Both the position numbers and the translations under genes were made by a program. Of a DNA stretch of 64,000 bases, positions 1-8,671 are shown piece by piece (positions within the stretch are counted from its first letter, which is position 1; each line of letters begins with the position of its first letter). Source of the stretch: Ketobacter sp036337295 (lineage in GTDB: Bacteria > Pseudomonadota > Gammaproteobacteria > Pseudomonadales > Ketobacteraceae); the NCBI GenBank assembly GCA_036337295.1, contig JAYZEN010000001.1, positions 1 to 64,000 of the forward strand, given 5' to 3'. The notes under the pieces are model-generated. The model made no database searches. It had not been told where the DNA came from and saw only the letters and a program-made list of their open reading frames with translations.

Positions 1-1815
1 CTGCGCCAGATCCCCCAATCGCGGATACTCAAACACATCCCGGATCGATAACCCCCGGCCCAACTCCGACTGCAATTGCGCGATCAACCGCGTCGCCGTC
101 AGCGAGTGCCCGCCCAACTGGAAAAAGTGGTCCCCCAGGCCAACCCGCTCAACCCCCAACAGCTCCGACACCCGCTGACACAGCACCACCGCTTCCCGGC
201 TCTCCGGCGCCACGTAGCCCGATTCCAGTAACCCCGCTTCCGATTCCAGCCGGCTGTGCAGGGCCCGACGATCCACTTTGCCGTTCTCCGTTAACGGCAA
301 ACCCTCCAGCAACACAAACCCCGACGGCACCATGTAATCCGGCAGCCTTGCCTCACACCAGGTTCGGTAGTTCTGTGGGGTTGGGATTATTTTCCCGGTG
401 TGGTCAGCGTCGGTGCGGGTAACAAAGGCAATCAATTGGCCATCGAATGGAGCATCTTCAGTCCGATACAAAATCACACAGGCACTGGCAACATTTTCAT
501 GACCGACTAAAGCAGCTTCTATTTCGCCGGGTTCGATCCTGTAACCCCGTAGTTTTATTTGCTGGTCGGCCCTGCCGTGATATTGCAACACTCCGCTCAC
601 ATCAATTGACGCCAAATCGCCAGAGCGATACAAGCGGTCTCCGGCTGTGCCAAAAGGATTGGCAATAAAGCGCGCTGCCGTTAATCCGGATTGGTTTAGA
701 TAACCGCGACTAAGGCCTGCGCCACTCACATAGAGTTCACCCACCGTACCCACTGGGCAGGGCTGTAGCCTGTCATCAAGTATCCAGGTACGACTGTTTT
801 TGAGTGGCTTGCCAATGGTACTGCGATCCGTCTCTTGTAAACGTTCGAAAGGGAGATCAAACCAGGTAACATGGACGGTGGTTTCCGTAATTCCGTACAT
901 ATTCACCATTCGCAGATTGGCTGCAGCGCATTGTTCGCGCCACGCGGCCAGACGCTGAGGGAAAAGCGCCTCGCCACCGAAAACAACCAGCCGCAGTGAC
1001 TCCAGGCAAGGGGCTCCATTCAACACCGCCTGGCTATCTGCCTGCGTGAGACCGTAAAAGACACTGGGAGTGGCGTTGAAAACCGTGATTTGTTCTGCTG
1101 CCAGTAAAGCCCTGGTTGCTTCTGACGAACGCGCTGTATCCGCGGACACCATTACCAACTGCCCGCCATTTAACAGCGCTCCCCACATTTCCCAAACTGA
1201 AAAGTCAAAGGCCAGGGAGTGAAATAACGTCCAACGGTCGTTGGGACCAAAATCAAATATTTCTGCGGTGGATTTAAATAAGCCGGACAGCTGTGCGTGT
1301 TCAACCACCAGCCCTTTTGGGGTACCTGTGGTTCCTGATGTATAGATTACATAGGCAGCAGACCGGGGTTGAACTCTGACCACCTGGCTGGGGGCGGTCG
1401 CAGATGAATGTTCTTCAATTAGCTGGTGGTAAAAATAGACTGGCACACTGTCGGCCAGTTGAGACAGGGTTTCTGTGCATTCGTGTTCCATTACCACGCA
1501 GGCCAGGTGCGCATCGTGCATGATAAAGGAGCGGCGTTGGGGAGGAGACAGCGGATCAATGACCACGTACGCGGCCCCCGCTTTCAATATCCCGAGAATG
1601 GTCACCAGGGTCTCAGGTTTACGAAAACCCAGCACACCAACCCGGCTTTCCACACCGATTCCACAGGCGCCCAACTGCACGGCAATTCGGGTTGAGAGCA
1701 GATCCAGCGCTTGGTAACTGTAATATTTTTCACCCAGGGACACGGCGATAGAGTCAGGATATCTTGCTACGACAGCCGCAAAAATATCGATCACAGATTC
1801 AAAACTATCCTGCAC
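1..1815 (-). CDS. Nonribosomal peptide synthetase, adenylation and carrier domains (partial, runs off left edge)
   Basis: The 605 visible codons begin directly with an adenylation domain, with no condensation domain before it. The core motif YTSGTTGTPKG, the motif MYGITETTVH and GDLASID are present. They are followed by a peptidyl-carrier domain with the phosphopantetheine-site serine in LGGHSL (codon at 103-105, residue about 571). Reading the ten-position specificity pocket by alignment with the GrsA scheme gives D-F-W-N-V-G-M-V-H, which matches the known threonine code (inference). The GTG start at 1815 is chosen because an AAGGGGA ribosome-binding site lies just upstream and an in-frame stop sits shortly before it. 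It is the last visible gene of the operon that begins with the siderophore-binding protein, 38 bp after the ATPase gene, so the product is probably a siderophore. Further modules must lie left of the window. Confidence 0.92.
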   Translation of the reverse strand, partial: MQDSFESVIDIFAAVVARYPDSIAVSLGEKYYSYQALDLLSTRIAVQLGACGIGVESRVGVLGFRKPETLVTILGILKAGAAYVVIDPLSPPQRRSFIMHDAHLACVVMEHECTETLSQLADSVPVYFYHQLIEEHSSATAPSQVVRVQPRSAAYVIYTSGTTGTPKGLVVEHAQLSGLFKSTAEIFDFGPNDRWTLFHSLAFDFSVWEMWGALLNGGQLVMVSADTARSSEATRALLAAEQITVFNATPSVFYGLTQADSQAVLNGAPCLESLRLVVFGGEALFPQRLAAWREQCAAANLRMVNMYGITETTVHVTWFDLPFERLQETDRSTIGKPLKNSRTWILDDRLQPCPVGTVGELYVSGAGLSRGYLNQSGLTAARFIANPFGTAGDRLYRSGDLASIDVSGVLQYHGRADQQIKLRGYRIEPGEIEAALVGHENVASACVILYRTEDAPFDGQLIAFVTRTDADHTGKIIPTPQNYRTWCEARLPDYMVPSGFVLLEGLPLTENGKVDRRALHSRLESEAGLLESGYVAPESREAVVLCQRVSELLGVERVGLGDHFFQLGGHSLTATRLIAQLQSELGRGLSIRDVFEYPRLGDLAQ

Positions 1816-1853
1816 AGATCTTCCCCTTGGCCTGAATTTAAAAGATTAAAGCG

Positions 1854-2681
1854 TTATAAAAAATCTCTTTTTTCTGGATTTGAAAAAGCATATTTAGCCC
1901 CACTTTCAGGCGAAGTCAGCACCGTCATCGGGGTATCGAAAATCGGCTCAAGCACCGCTGAATCCATAACTTGAAACGAATCGCCCTCCCAGATAAGCCG
2001 ACCCGATTTCATCGCGACAATTTTATGGCAGTAGCGACTTGCCAGATTCACATCATGCAACACCACCAAGACCGCCATGTTACGCGACACAGCAATATCC
2101 CGGATTAGAGCCATAATCTGAGATTGAAATCGCGCATCCAACGCAGACAGAGGTTCATCCAAAAGCATCACTTCTGCTTCCTGGGCCAACAACATTGCCA
2201 ACCAACAGCGTTGTCGTTCGCCCCCTGATAGAAGGTCGATATACCGATGAGCAAATTGCAGGGTATCCGTTTGCTCCAGGGCCCTTTCCACAGCGGTATT
2301 ATCCTGCTCGGTGAAGCGCCCCAGCGCGCCGTGCCAGGGAAACCGACCCAAGGATACCAGCTCCCTGACGGTCAAACCCGGTGTCGATGGCGTGTACTGT
2401 GGCAGATAAGCCACCCTACGACTGAATGCCCGATCATTGTATTTGTCATAGGCTTCATCGCCAAGGTGCAGCGTGCCGGCAGACAAGGGCAACTGCCGTG
2501 CAAGCACTTTCACCAGGGTTGATTTACCCGAGCCATTCTGGCCAATCACGCCTGTAACACTGGACGCGGTTAACGTCAGGTTTACACTACTGATGAGCGT
2601 TGCCTGATTGCTTGTAACCTTGCCCCCAGACAGGGTCACAATCGGCGCCTGCGCCTTTATTGTTTTATCAGCCTCTTTCAC
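1854..2681 (-). CDS. fhuC: Iron-siderophore ABC transporter ATP-binding protein, FhuC type
   Basis: This 275-residue ATPase should energise siderophore uptake across the inner membrane together with the neighbouring permease. The Walker A motif GQNGSGKST lies near residue 47, the ABC signature LSGGERQR near residue 151, and the Walker B motif MLLDEPLSALD about 20 residues later, all intact. Length and motif order fit the FhuC/FepC family. The gene starts with GTG immediately after the permease stop codon (TAGGTG), behind a G-rich ribosome-binding stretch inside the permease end, so the two are translationally coupled. The first 30 residues carry a short extension before the ABC core. The exact substrate cannot be read from an ATPase; hydroxamate or another ferric siderophore is inferred from the permease type. 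Confidence 0.9.
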   Translation of the reverse strand: MKEADKTIKAQAPIVTLSGGKVTSNQATLISSVNLTLTASSVTGVIGQNGSGKSTLVKVLARQLPLSAGTLHLGDEAYDKYNDRAFSRRVAYLPQYTPSTPGLTVRELVSLGRFPWHGALGRFTEQDNTAVERALEQTDTLQFAHRYIDLLSGGERQRCWLAMLLAQEAEVMLLDEPLSALDARFQSQIMALIRDIAVSRNMAVLVVLHDVNLASRYCHKIVAMKSGRLIWEGDSFQVMDSAVLEPIFDTPMTVLTSPESGAKYAFSNPEKRDFL

Positions 2682-4703
2682 CTAATCGCCCCCCATTGCA
2701 TTGGCTGACTGGCGGTTACTTCGAGCCAACATTAACATAAGCACGGGTCCGGCAACCAAACTGGCCACTATTCCCGTGGAAAGCTGCAGCGGAAAGGCAA
2801 TGGTTCGCGCCAGTGTATCAGCACACATCATGGCTATCGCGCCCGTTAACGCGCTGAGCAACAACCCCGATTTGGGTTTGCGTATGCCCAGGCTGTTCAC
2901 AAGATGCGGTGCGATCAGCCCCACGAAAGTCAGTGGGCCGATGATGGGTGTCGCTATCGCGGTGATAACTGCAACCAACAAAAACAACACTAACTGGGCT
3001 GTGGAAACCGGCACACCGATACTGCTTGAGATCACCCTGCCCAAGGGTAATATCGTCAACCAGCGCGTACTCAACAAGGCGAGAAACAGCAGCAACAGGA
3101 GTGACCCGATTGCGACTAAGGCGATGCCAGGATCAGCTCCATTAGTGGACCCGCTTAACCATGCCAGTAGCATGACCGAGCTCGGTTCACCCGTGGCCAT
3201 CAAGACACCCACTAAGGCATCCACTAAAGCCGTGAGTGCAATTCCCACCAGAAGAATACGTTCCGGTGACGATGGAGCGCGCATGGAAAGGGTCAATAGA
3301 ATAACAATAGCAACGAACGCTCCCACGACCGAAGCGGCAGTAACACCCATAGACGAAGTGGCTGGGAATAAAAACAATATAATGGCCGCCGCCAGAATAG
3401 CCCCGGCACTGACCCCCATTATTTCCGGGCTGGCCATGGGATTACCTGTAACACGCTGTAGCACGTAGCCGCCAATAGCGAGTAAACCGCCAGCGCCCGC
3501 GGCACAAACGAACCGCGGTACCCGCCAGGGAGATATTGAATGCCACGCATCCGGCCCAAGCAGGGACCAACTGCCATCCGGACCCCGCCCAATTAGAAAC
3601 AGCGAAATCACCAGGTAAAGACCTAAGGTGATAGCGAAAAAGCCCTTGAGTTTCGTCCAATTGAGGGGAGGGAAGGGGTGAGTGTTATCCCCTGTTTGCA
3701 GATTGGGCGGAACCATAGATTTCAATCGGGGCAATAACAGAAGCAATAAGGGTGAGCCCAGTACCGCTGTTACAGCACCGGTTGGAAGAAACATTGCACT
3801 ATCACCAGCCAGAATCTGAACCGCCAGATCGACCACCAATAAGAGTAAAGCCCCAAAGATTCCTGACCAGATGACACATTGTGAAAATTTCCTCGCACCG
3901 GACAGTTTCGCAATTATGGGGCCAGCAAAACCGATAAAGCCTATATACCCTACGGAACTGGTAACATACGCGGCGAGCAATACCGCCAACCCGATCGCCA
4001 ATACCCGAATTCGGGACAGGGATACCCCCAAGCTCTTCGCAACATCATCGCCTAATTCCATAAGAGACATGGGACGAACCAGTAAAAAGACAGGTATCAT
4101 CAACAGCAAAATACGCCAACCCAAACCAATAGCCGGTTGCCAACTTTGCTGGCTTAACGAGCCGCTGCCCCAAATAAACAAACTGACGAGATAACGATCC
4201 TTCAACAACACCATGACCGTGCTCAACGCACCACAATACAGACTGACCACCAGGCCGGCCAATATGAGAGACAGTGGAGAAAATTGCCGCTGACGGGCAA
4301 TCAACAATACCAGCGTAGTGGCAAAGGCTGCACCCAGCAGCGCCACAACATCTCTGCCAATACCGAGTACTGAAGGAAAAAACACACTGACAATCACCAG
4401 CGCCAACCGCGCTCCCGCACTGACACCCAGGGTATCGGGTGAGGCAATCGGATTGCGCAAAACCTGTTGCAGAATGGCGCCTGATACCGCCAACCCGGCG
4501 CCGCACAACAACGCCATGACGACGCGGGGCAATGTGGCATACAAAAGTACCGTTCGTTGTACGTTGTAGCCTTCATTTTGAGTACTGAAGAGTGCCGTTA
4601 CCGGTTCAGCCAGCAGAACTAGCGCTAACCCAAGCACCCAGGGCAGCGTAAAATAAAACAGCAATTGGGGACTTAGCTGAAAACCACTCAGCTTCATGCC
4701 CAT
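2682..4703 (-). CDS. fhuB: Double-length siderophore ABC permease, FhuB type
   Basis: At 673 residues this is a fusion of two BtuC/FecCD-type permease halves, as in E. coli FhuB (about 660 residues). Each half has the family pattern GAGLAVSGAILQQVLRNPIASP (first half, near residue 65) and GAGGLLAIGGYVLQRVTGNPMASP (second half, near residue 400), here cited by name of the conserved RNP/GNPMASP segments. Multiple hydrophobic helices fill both halves. It should form the whole membrane channel alone, with the ATPase encoded downstream. The start is at 4703 or, two codons later, at the ATG at 4697 that overlaps the upstream stop as ATGA; both are translationally coupled to the binding-protein gene. 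Fused permeases are characteristic of hydroxamate-type siderophore uptake, but the substrate is not proven. Confidence 0.92.
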   Translation of the reverse strand: MGMKLSGFQLSPQLLFYFTLPWVLGLALVLLAEPVTALFSTQNEGYNVQRTVLLYATLPRVVMALLCGAGLAVSGAILQQVLRNPIASPDTLGVSAGARLALVIVSVFFPSVLGIGRDVVALLGAAFATTLVLLIARQRQFSPLSLILAGLVVSLYCGALSTVMVLLKDRYLVSLFIWGSGSLSQQSWQPAIGLGWRILLLMIPVFLLVRPMSLMELGDDVAKSLGVSLSRIRVLAIGLAVLLAAYVTSSVGYIGFIGFAGPIIAKLSGARKFSQCVIWSGIFGALLLLVVDLAVQILAGDSAMFLPTGAVTAVLGSPLLLLLLPRLKSMVPPNLQTGDNTHPFPPLNWTKLKGFFAITLGLYLVISLFLIGRGPDGSWSLLGPDAWHSISPWRVPRFVCAAGAGGLLAIGGYVLQRVTGNPMASPEIMGVSAGAILAAAIILFLFPATSSMGVTAASVVGAFVAIVILLTLSMRAPSSPERILLVGIALTALVDALVGVLMATGEPSSVMLLAWLSGSTNGADPGIALVAIGSLLLLLFLALLSTRWLTILPLGRVISSSIGVPVSTAQLVLFLLVAVITAIATPIIGPLTFVGLIAPHLVNSLGIRKPKSGLLLSALTGAIAMMCADTLARTIAFPLQLSTGIVASLVAGPVLMLMLARSNRQSANAMGGD

Positions 4704-5575
4704 TTAGACTCAAGGTAGGAGGACAACAGCCGCACCATTCTGTTCGCGGAGGGTACCCCCCCATACATAAACACGGGTTCCAACGTGCCCCACTGATTGG
4801 TTTTGATAAACGGCAGGTTCTGCCAAATAGGACTTGACTCGAGCGCATTTGAAATGCCCTGCGGAACAGGCTCAACCGCTATAAACTCAACATCTCCCAG
4901 GGTTGATAACTTTTCGATACCAATGGTCGAGAAACCAAAATACCCCACCGGTTTATCCCAGCCATTGGTTATACCCAAACAGTCAAGCACCTCTGCATAA
5001 AGACTGGAGCCCCCGTATATTCGCACATGGCGATTATCCACAAAGCTCACAATCACAATGGGGCGTTTATTCAACCCGGCTATTTTTTTCCTCTGAGTCT
5101 CCAGGAATTGACTGAATTCCAGCAGATACGCCATCCCCTGGGAATTCTCACCCACGAACAATGCGAGCTCTTTGGCAATATCCATGCGGTTTGACAGCGG
5201 GGTGGCGCCTGCACTGTAGACGGATAGATTCCAGGTTTGTGCAATTCGGGTTAACTGGGGTTGAAGGTGTTCCAGAAAGGGCGAAATCAAAATAAGGTCT
5301 GGCTGCAAACCGGCAATCAATTCAAAATTCAGTTCTTGCTGCAGGCCCAGATCCGCTACGGTTGAGGGCAATCGCGGCTCAATAACAAACCGATCCCAAT
5401 CCGATGCGGCAACCACCCCAACCGGTGGATGCCCAAGCACAATCAGCGTTTCAGCCAATGCCCAATCCAGGCTTACGATACCACCGGAAGAAACTCTATG
5501 GGGAACGGGTGGTGCACAAGCAGAAAGGCCAACCGACAGCAGCGCCCAGAGAAATCCTCTTCTTCCAATATTCAT
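4694..5575 (-). CDS. fhuD: Siderophore-binding periplasmic lipoprotein, FhuD type
   Basis: This 293-residue protein has a twin-arginine-like start (MNIGRRGFLWALL) and a lipobox LSAC near residue 19, so it is probably a lipid-anchored periplasmic binding protein. The body matches the class III (TroA/FhuD/BtuF) binding-protein layout: an early segment on the allocation of the ligand (GHPPVGVVAASDW), a central long helix region, and the GLQPDLILISPF segment typical of the family. It is the first gene of the fhuD-fhuB-fhuC-NRPS operon, and its end overlaps the permease start by 10 bp. It would deliver the ferric siderophore to the permease. I see no convincing Fur box in the 218 bp upstream, although Fur control would be expected. 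The substrate is unknown. Confidence 0.88.
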   Translation of the reverse strand: MNIGRRGFLWALLSVGLSACAPPVPHRVSSGGIVSLDWALAETLIVLGHPPVGVVAASDWDRFVIEPRLPSTVADLGLQQELNFELIAGLQPDLILISPFLEHLQPQLTRIAQTWNLSVYSAGATPLSNRMDIAKELALFVGENSQGMAYLLEFSQFLETQRKKIAGLNKRPIVIVSFVDNRHVRIYGGSSLYAEVLDCLGITNGWDKPVGYFGFSTIGIEKLSTLGDVEFIAVEPVPQGISNALESSPIWQNLPFIKTNQWGTLEPVFMYGGVPSANRMVRLLSSYLESKWA

Positions 5576-5793
5576 AAACCGTTTATCTTTGGGTTATGCT
5601 CAAAAATCTGTAATCACAAAAGCCGCAGATCACCCATAAAACAGACCACAAACATTTATAGCTGGCCCGCGCCCAAGCGAATAATCGTTCAAATATAACG
5701 CATGGGGGGTCGCGTATGCAACGCCCTCAATTTCAAAGACTGGGACACAATTGGGTTCCATAATGCTGTATCCGACATAAGGAGCAGAGAAAA

Positions 5794-6045
5794 ATGCGCG
5801 GCGAATCCAATCCTCAGTCTTCACTTTTCAGCTACGTCAGCCTGGAATCAAGAATTCCAGAACAACACCCGATCCGGAAGGTGCGTAAGGTTGTTGACCG
5901 GGCGCTGAAGGATATGAAGCCTGAATTTGAGGGGATGTATTCACCAAATGGTCGTCCCTCAATCCCTCCGGAGAAGTTGATTCGCGCGTTACTGCTGCAA
6001 ATTCTATTTACCATTCGTTCCGAGCGCCAACTGATTGAGCGTCTG
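5794..6045 (+). mobile_element. Truncated IS5/IS1182-like transposase, 5' fragment
   Basis: Only the first 84 or so codons of a transposase remain, covering the N-terminal helical domain but none of the DDE catalytic core. The fragment ends at about 6045 with the codons for RLDYD; after that the protein no longer resembles a transposase. No terminal inverted repeat could be identified on either side, so the element boundary on the left is unknown and the right junction is an internal break. Confidence 0.75.
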
Positions 6046-7554
6046 GATTATGATCTGGAAGGCAAGATTAGCTTGAAGGATAAGATTGTCTCCTACCGCG
6101 CGGGGACCAATCAGTTATTGAAGTCCATAGTTGATGCGAGAGGCGATGGAGCGCTTGACGGCAATGCGTTGCAGGCATACAACCAATCGAGTTTGCGGCT
6201 TTTGGGTATCCGTCTGTTGGAAAACCGACTCATTCTCGAAGTGCCTCCGTCGAAGAAAATTTCTGATGGCAACTTTCTGTATCATTGTTCTAAACGCATG
6301 TTGTTTGGTGATCTCTCTCTGAACTTAGGGACCGACCTTGGATTCCGTAACCCGTCCGCGGAAGGTGGGGCGAGTATTGAGTTGGGCGGTTGGGATGCAA
6401 TGTCTGGAAAAATTTCCTTAGACCTCTATCGCGCGATCTTAGAGTTTGAGGCTTTGGGTATCGATATTACGGTGATTGCGCCATCAGTTAAATCGATTTC
6501 ACCGAGCCTATTGCTGAAGATATTAGCGGATCTGTTGAAGGTCGATATCAAAGCACTTCTTGAAATGGATTTGGATGAAATTGTGATTAACTTGATGGAT
6601 CCCGGTGGTGGTATCGATCAGCAGAAGAATAAAGATGACGGTGGAGAAGACGAAGAGGAGCGTAAACAAGAAGAGACTTGCCCAGATGGGACGCCTCGTC
6701 CTTGTGGTGCACCAATACCGGTGCCAGTGCCGCCTCCACCGCCACCGATCCCATGTACTGAAGATTGCCAAGACCCAATTCGTGAAGAGGAGCCTGGAGA
6801 ACCGGGCTACTTCGCCTGTCTTGAGCAACTGCCGTCGCGCTACGAGTTTGACCGTATCTATGGAACTCATGAGGTGAAAGAGCATCGACACAATGGGACG
6901 TTGCAGCAGCTCGTCGATTGGCATCCTGTAACTTTTGGTAAGGCAGAATATAGCAACCTTTGCTCTGGTTATAAGTTAAATGGTGCTTGGAAGCCGGTGA
7001 TGGCTCGCCAACGTATTAATTACAATCAATACCATGATTATCAATGTGACGATGAAAATCGTATGAATATTCCTGTGGAAGCTTATAAGAAAGCGACTTG
7101 GAATGAGGATGGCCATGGCTATTTTTGTGGCACTGTGCCGATAGGTGACTCGCAAAGTTATCAACAAGTGCGTCGCTTGGAGTTGGATTCTGTTTCCTAT
7201 GACGAGTGGGAGACCCTGGATAGAAAACGTAAGCACTTTGTCTCCGATGTTTATCAGCGAAAGTTGATAACGGCGTTCAATACATTGGTGCCTGAATTTG
7301 CCCAGTATGGCAAAGCGAAACGTAATCATGATTTCACCAGACTAACGTTCGAGAGAGATTGTTACGTCGGTTGGAACTGTGATAGGAAAGTATTCTTGGA
7401 AGTGTTCTTTGAGCCGCCAAGTCAATTACACACTTGGAAGCAGGCATTCCAGCTGTTCTATCACCAAGATAAATTCTGGTACCTGAGCATGTGTGAGGAT
7501 ACCAATTTTATGAGAAACAAAGCAGGCCTTGATATACATATAGCATTGGTATAG
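5794..7554 (+). CDS. Chimeric ORF: transposase N-terminus fused to an unrecognised multidomain protein
   Basis: This 586-codon ORF starts with a good ribosome-binding site (AAGGAG, 9 nt before ATG). Residues 1 to about 84 are the N-terminal helical domain (DUF772 type) of an IS5/IS1182-like transposase, recognised by LFSYVSLESRIP, GRPSIPPEKL and LLLQILFTIRSERQL. The catalytic DDE domain is absent. From about residue 85 the sequence changes completely: a 180-residue region rich in Leu, Ile and Ser, an acidic stretch near residues 275-295 (GGEDEEERKQEE), a proline linker near residues 305-322, and a 260-residue C-terminal part rich in aromatic residues and cysteine. I recognise none of this. 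The DNA is clearly AT-richer than the core genes. One reading is the tail of a large secreted or polymorphic-toxin-like protein whose front was replaced by the IS; that is speculation. Whether it is expressed is unknown. Confidence 0.6.
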   Translation: MRGESNPQSSLFSYVSLESRIPEQHPIRKVRKVVDRALKDMKPEFEGMYSPNGRPSIPPEKLIRALLLQILFTIRSERQLIERLDYDLEGKISLKDKIVSYRAGTNQLLKSIVDARGDGALDGNALQAYNQSSLRLLGIRLLENRLILEVPPSKKISDGNFLYHCSKRMLFGDLSLNLGTDLGFRNPSAEGGASIELGGWDAMSGKISLDLYRAILEFEALGIDITVIAPSVKSISPSLLLKILADLLKVDIKALLEMDLDEIVINLMDPGGGIDQQKNKDDGGEDEEERKQEETCPDGTPRPCGAPIPVPVPPPPPPIPCTEDCQDPIREEEPGEPGYFACLEQLPSRYEFDRIYGTHEVKEHRHNGTLQQLVDWHPVTFGKAEYSNLCSGYKLNGAWKPVMARQRINYNQYHDYQCDDENRMNIPVEAYKKATWNEDGHGYFCGTVPIGDSQSYQQVRRLELDSVSYDEWETLDRKRKHFVSDVYQRKLITAFNTLVPEFAQYGKAKRNHDFTRLTFERDCYVGWNCDRKVFLEVFFEPPSQLHTWKQAFQLFYHQDKFWYLSMCEDTNFMRNKAGLDIHIALV

Positions 7555-7643
7555 ACAGTGTTCCCACGAATTCTGATTCCGATGGAGACGGTATGTTGGA
7601 AGGTGTAGATAAAATCCCTATTGTGTATTGGCCTGAAATGTAG
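7533..7643 (+). pseudogene. Fragment of a calcium-binding repeat protein (thrombospondin-type-3-like)
   Basis: In the frame one base behind the preceding ORF there is a short start-less stretch reading IGIDSVPTNSDSDGDGMLEGV and then DKIPIVYWPE. The DSDGDGM core is the aspartate-rich loop of thrombospondin type 3 or dockerin-like calcium-binding repeats found in large surface proteins. It lacks an initiation codon, and its last two codons (ATG TAG) are supplied by the left end of the IS481 element that follows. It may have belonged to the same protein as the C-terminal part of the chimeric ORF before a frameshift. Confidence 0.5.
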
Positions 7644-7664
7644 AAGTTCAGACCAGATCTGACA
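7639..7664 (+). repeat. Left terminal inverted repeat of the IS481 element
   Basis: These 26 bases pair with 8507-8532 in inverted orientation, with mismatches at repeat positions 6, 9, 16 and 17. The repeat begins with TGTAG and ends with GATCTGACA. Confidence 0.85.
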
Positions 7665-7741
7665 CATCATCTTGAAAAAGAGAGAGTTACCCGTTTTGAT
7701 AAAGGTGTCGAATCTTAAATCAAAACAAAAAGGTAACTCTC

Positions 7742-8476
7742 ATGATCCATACTATTCGCTCTATCTGGGTGCGTCATAACTTGGAAAACTTCAAAAAGCG
7801 TCTGAAAGCACTGGAAGAAAAAGTTGCTAATGACGGCGTAATTTTCAGTGATGCTCAGATCGCTGCGCTTGAGAAAAAGAAGCATGATGATGAAGCTTGC
7901 GGCGAAATTGAGACTGTACACCCCGGCTATCTGGGCTCTCAGGATACTTTCTACGTAGGCAATCTCAAGGGAGTTGGTCGTATTTACCAGCAAACCTTCG
8001 TCGATACGTACAGTAAAGTAGCGTTTGGCAAGCTCTATACAACCAAGACGCCAATCACTGCGGCAGACGCTCTGAACGACAAGGTTTTGCCGTTCTTTGA
8101 GCAGGAAGCACTACCCATGCTGCGTATTCTTACTGATCGTGGTACCGAGTATTGTGGCCGTATTGATCAGCATGATTACCAGCTCTACTTGGCGATTAAT
8201 GATATCGACCACAGTAAAACGAAAGCCATGTCGCCACAGACGAACGGTATTTGCGAGCGTTTCCACAAAACCATTCTGAATGAGTTTTACCAGGTTACTT
8301 TTCGTAAAAAGCTCTACGCATCGCTGGAAGAGTTACAAAAAGATATGGACGAGTGGATGGAATACTACAACAATGAGCGAACTCATCAGTGAAAGATATG
8401 CTGCGGCAAAACGCCAATGGAAACTTTGCTTGAAGGCAAATCGATTTGGGCTGAAAAGAATTTAGCTCAGATCTAA
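7742..8476 (+). pseudogene. IS481 transposase, N-terminal DNA-binding region deleted and interrupted by a stop
   Basis: The reading frame opens with MIHT and passes directly to IRSIWVRHNLENFKKRLKAL. In full-length relatives as I know them these two parts are separated by a helix-turn-helix region of more than 100 residues, so an in-frame internal deletion has occurred. The retained integrase core has the expected acidic residues: D in TFVDTYSKVAFG, D in RILTDRGTEYCG, and E in TNGICERFHKT. After NNERTHQ an in-frame TGA at 8390-8392 stands where relatives have glycine; the frame then continues with the normal end (CCGKTPMETLLEGKSIWAEK) to TAA at 8476. The protein therefore lacks its DNA-binding domain and its last 28 residues, and is presumably inactive. 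Confidence 0.82.
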
Positions 8477-8506
8477 ACTGACAGGCACCGGTAAAAACCG
8501 GGTAAC

Positions 8507-8532
8507 TGTCAGATCAAGTCTGAGCTACTACA
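8507..8532 (-). repeat. Right terminal inverted repeat of the IS481 element
   Basis: The reverse complement of these 26 bases matches 7639-7664 at 22 positions. It lies 30 bp after the restored transposase stop codon, the expected place for the element's right end. Confidence 0.85.
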
Positions 8533-8534
8533 AA

Positions 8535-8544
8535 ACCCCTCATT
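8535..8544 (-). repeat. ACCCCTCATT motif, copy near integrase 3' end
   Basis: This decamer is identical to 9971-9980 upstream of the integrase and shares nine bases with the inverted copy at 9915-9923. It lies directly after the IS481 right end. It could be an integrase arm-type site or part of an attachment site, but it is short and may be chance. Confidence 0.35.
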
Positions 8545-8671
8545 GCTTGGCTCTGGACAACCCGCTGATTATAAATAGTGCAACTCTCACATTCACAACA
8601 TTTAGAATAAAGCGAGATTCACTATCATCGGGAACAGGCAAATATTAAAACTACAGATCTCAATTAAACTC

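Larger units (their letters stand above)
7639..8532 (+). mobile_element. IS481-family insertion element, internally deleted (894 bp)
   Basis: The boundaries come from matching terminal inverted repeats: the left end begins TGTAGAAGTTCAGACC and the reverse complement of the right end begins TGTAGTAGCTCAGACT, with 22 of the first 26 positions identical and both beginning TGTAG. The only ORF is the catalytic part of an IS481 transposase. The family's usual element is longer because its transposase carries an N-terminal helix-turn-helix region that is missing here. The flanks share only AAA, too short to call as a target duplication. The element is probably not autonomous, but its ends look usable in trans. 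Confidence 0.85.

Noticed and set aside
5576..5793. Possible Fur box upstream of the siderophore-binding gene (GCGAATAATCGTTCAAAT)
   Set aside because: Only about half of the positions match the 19-bp consensus, and the match is not symmetric. Fur control is likely from context but not supported by sequence.
7636..8535. Target-site duplication of the IS481 element
   Set aside because: The flanks share only AAA, below the 4 bp or more usual for the family, so I do not claim a duplication.
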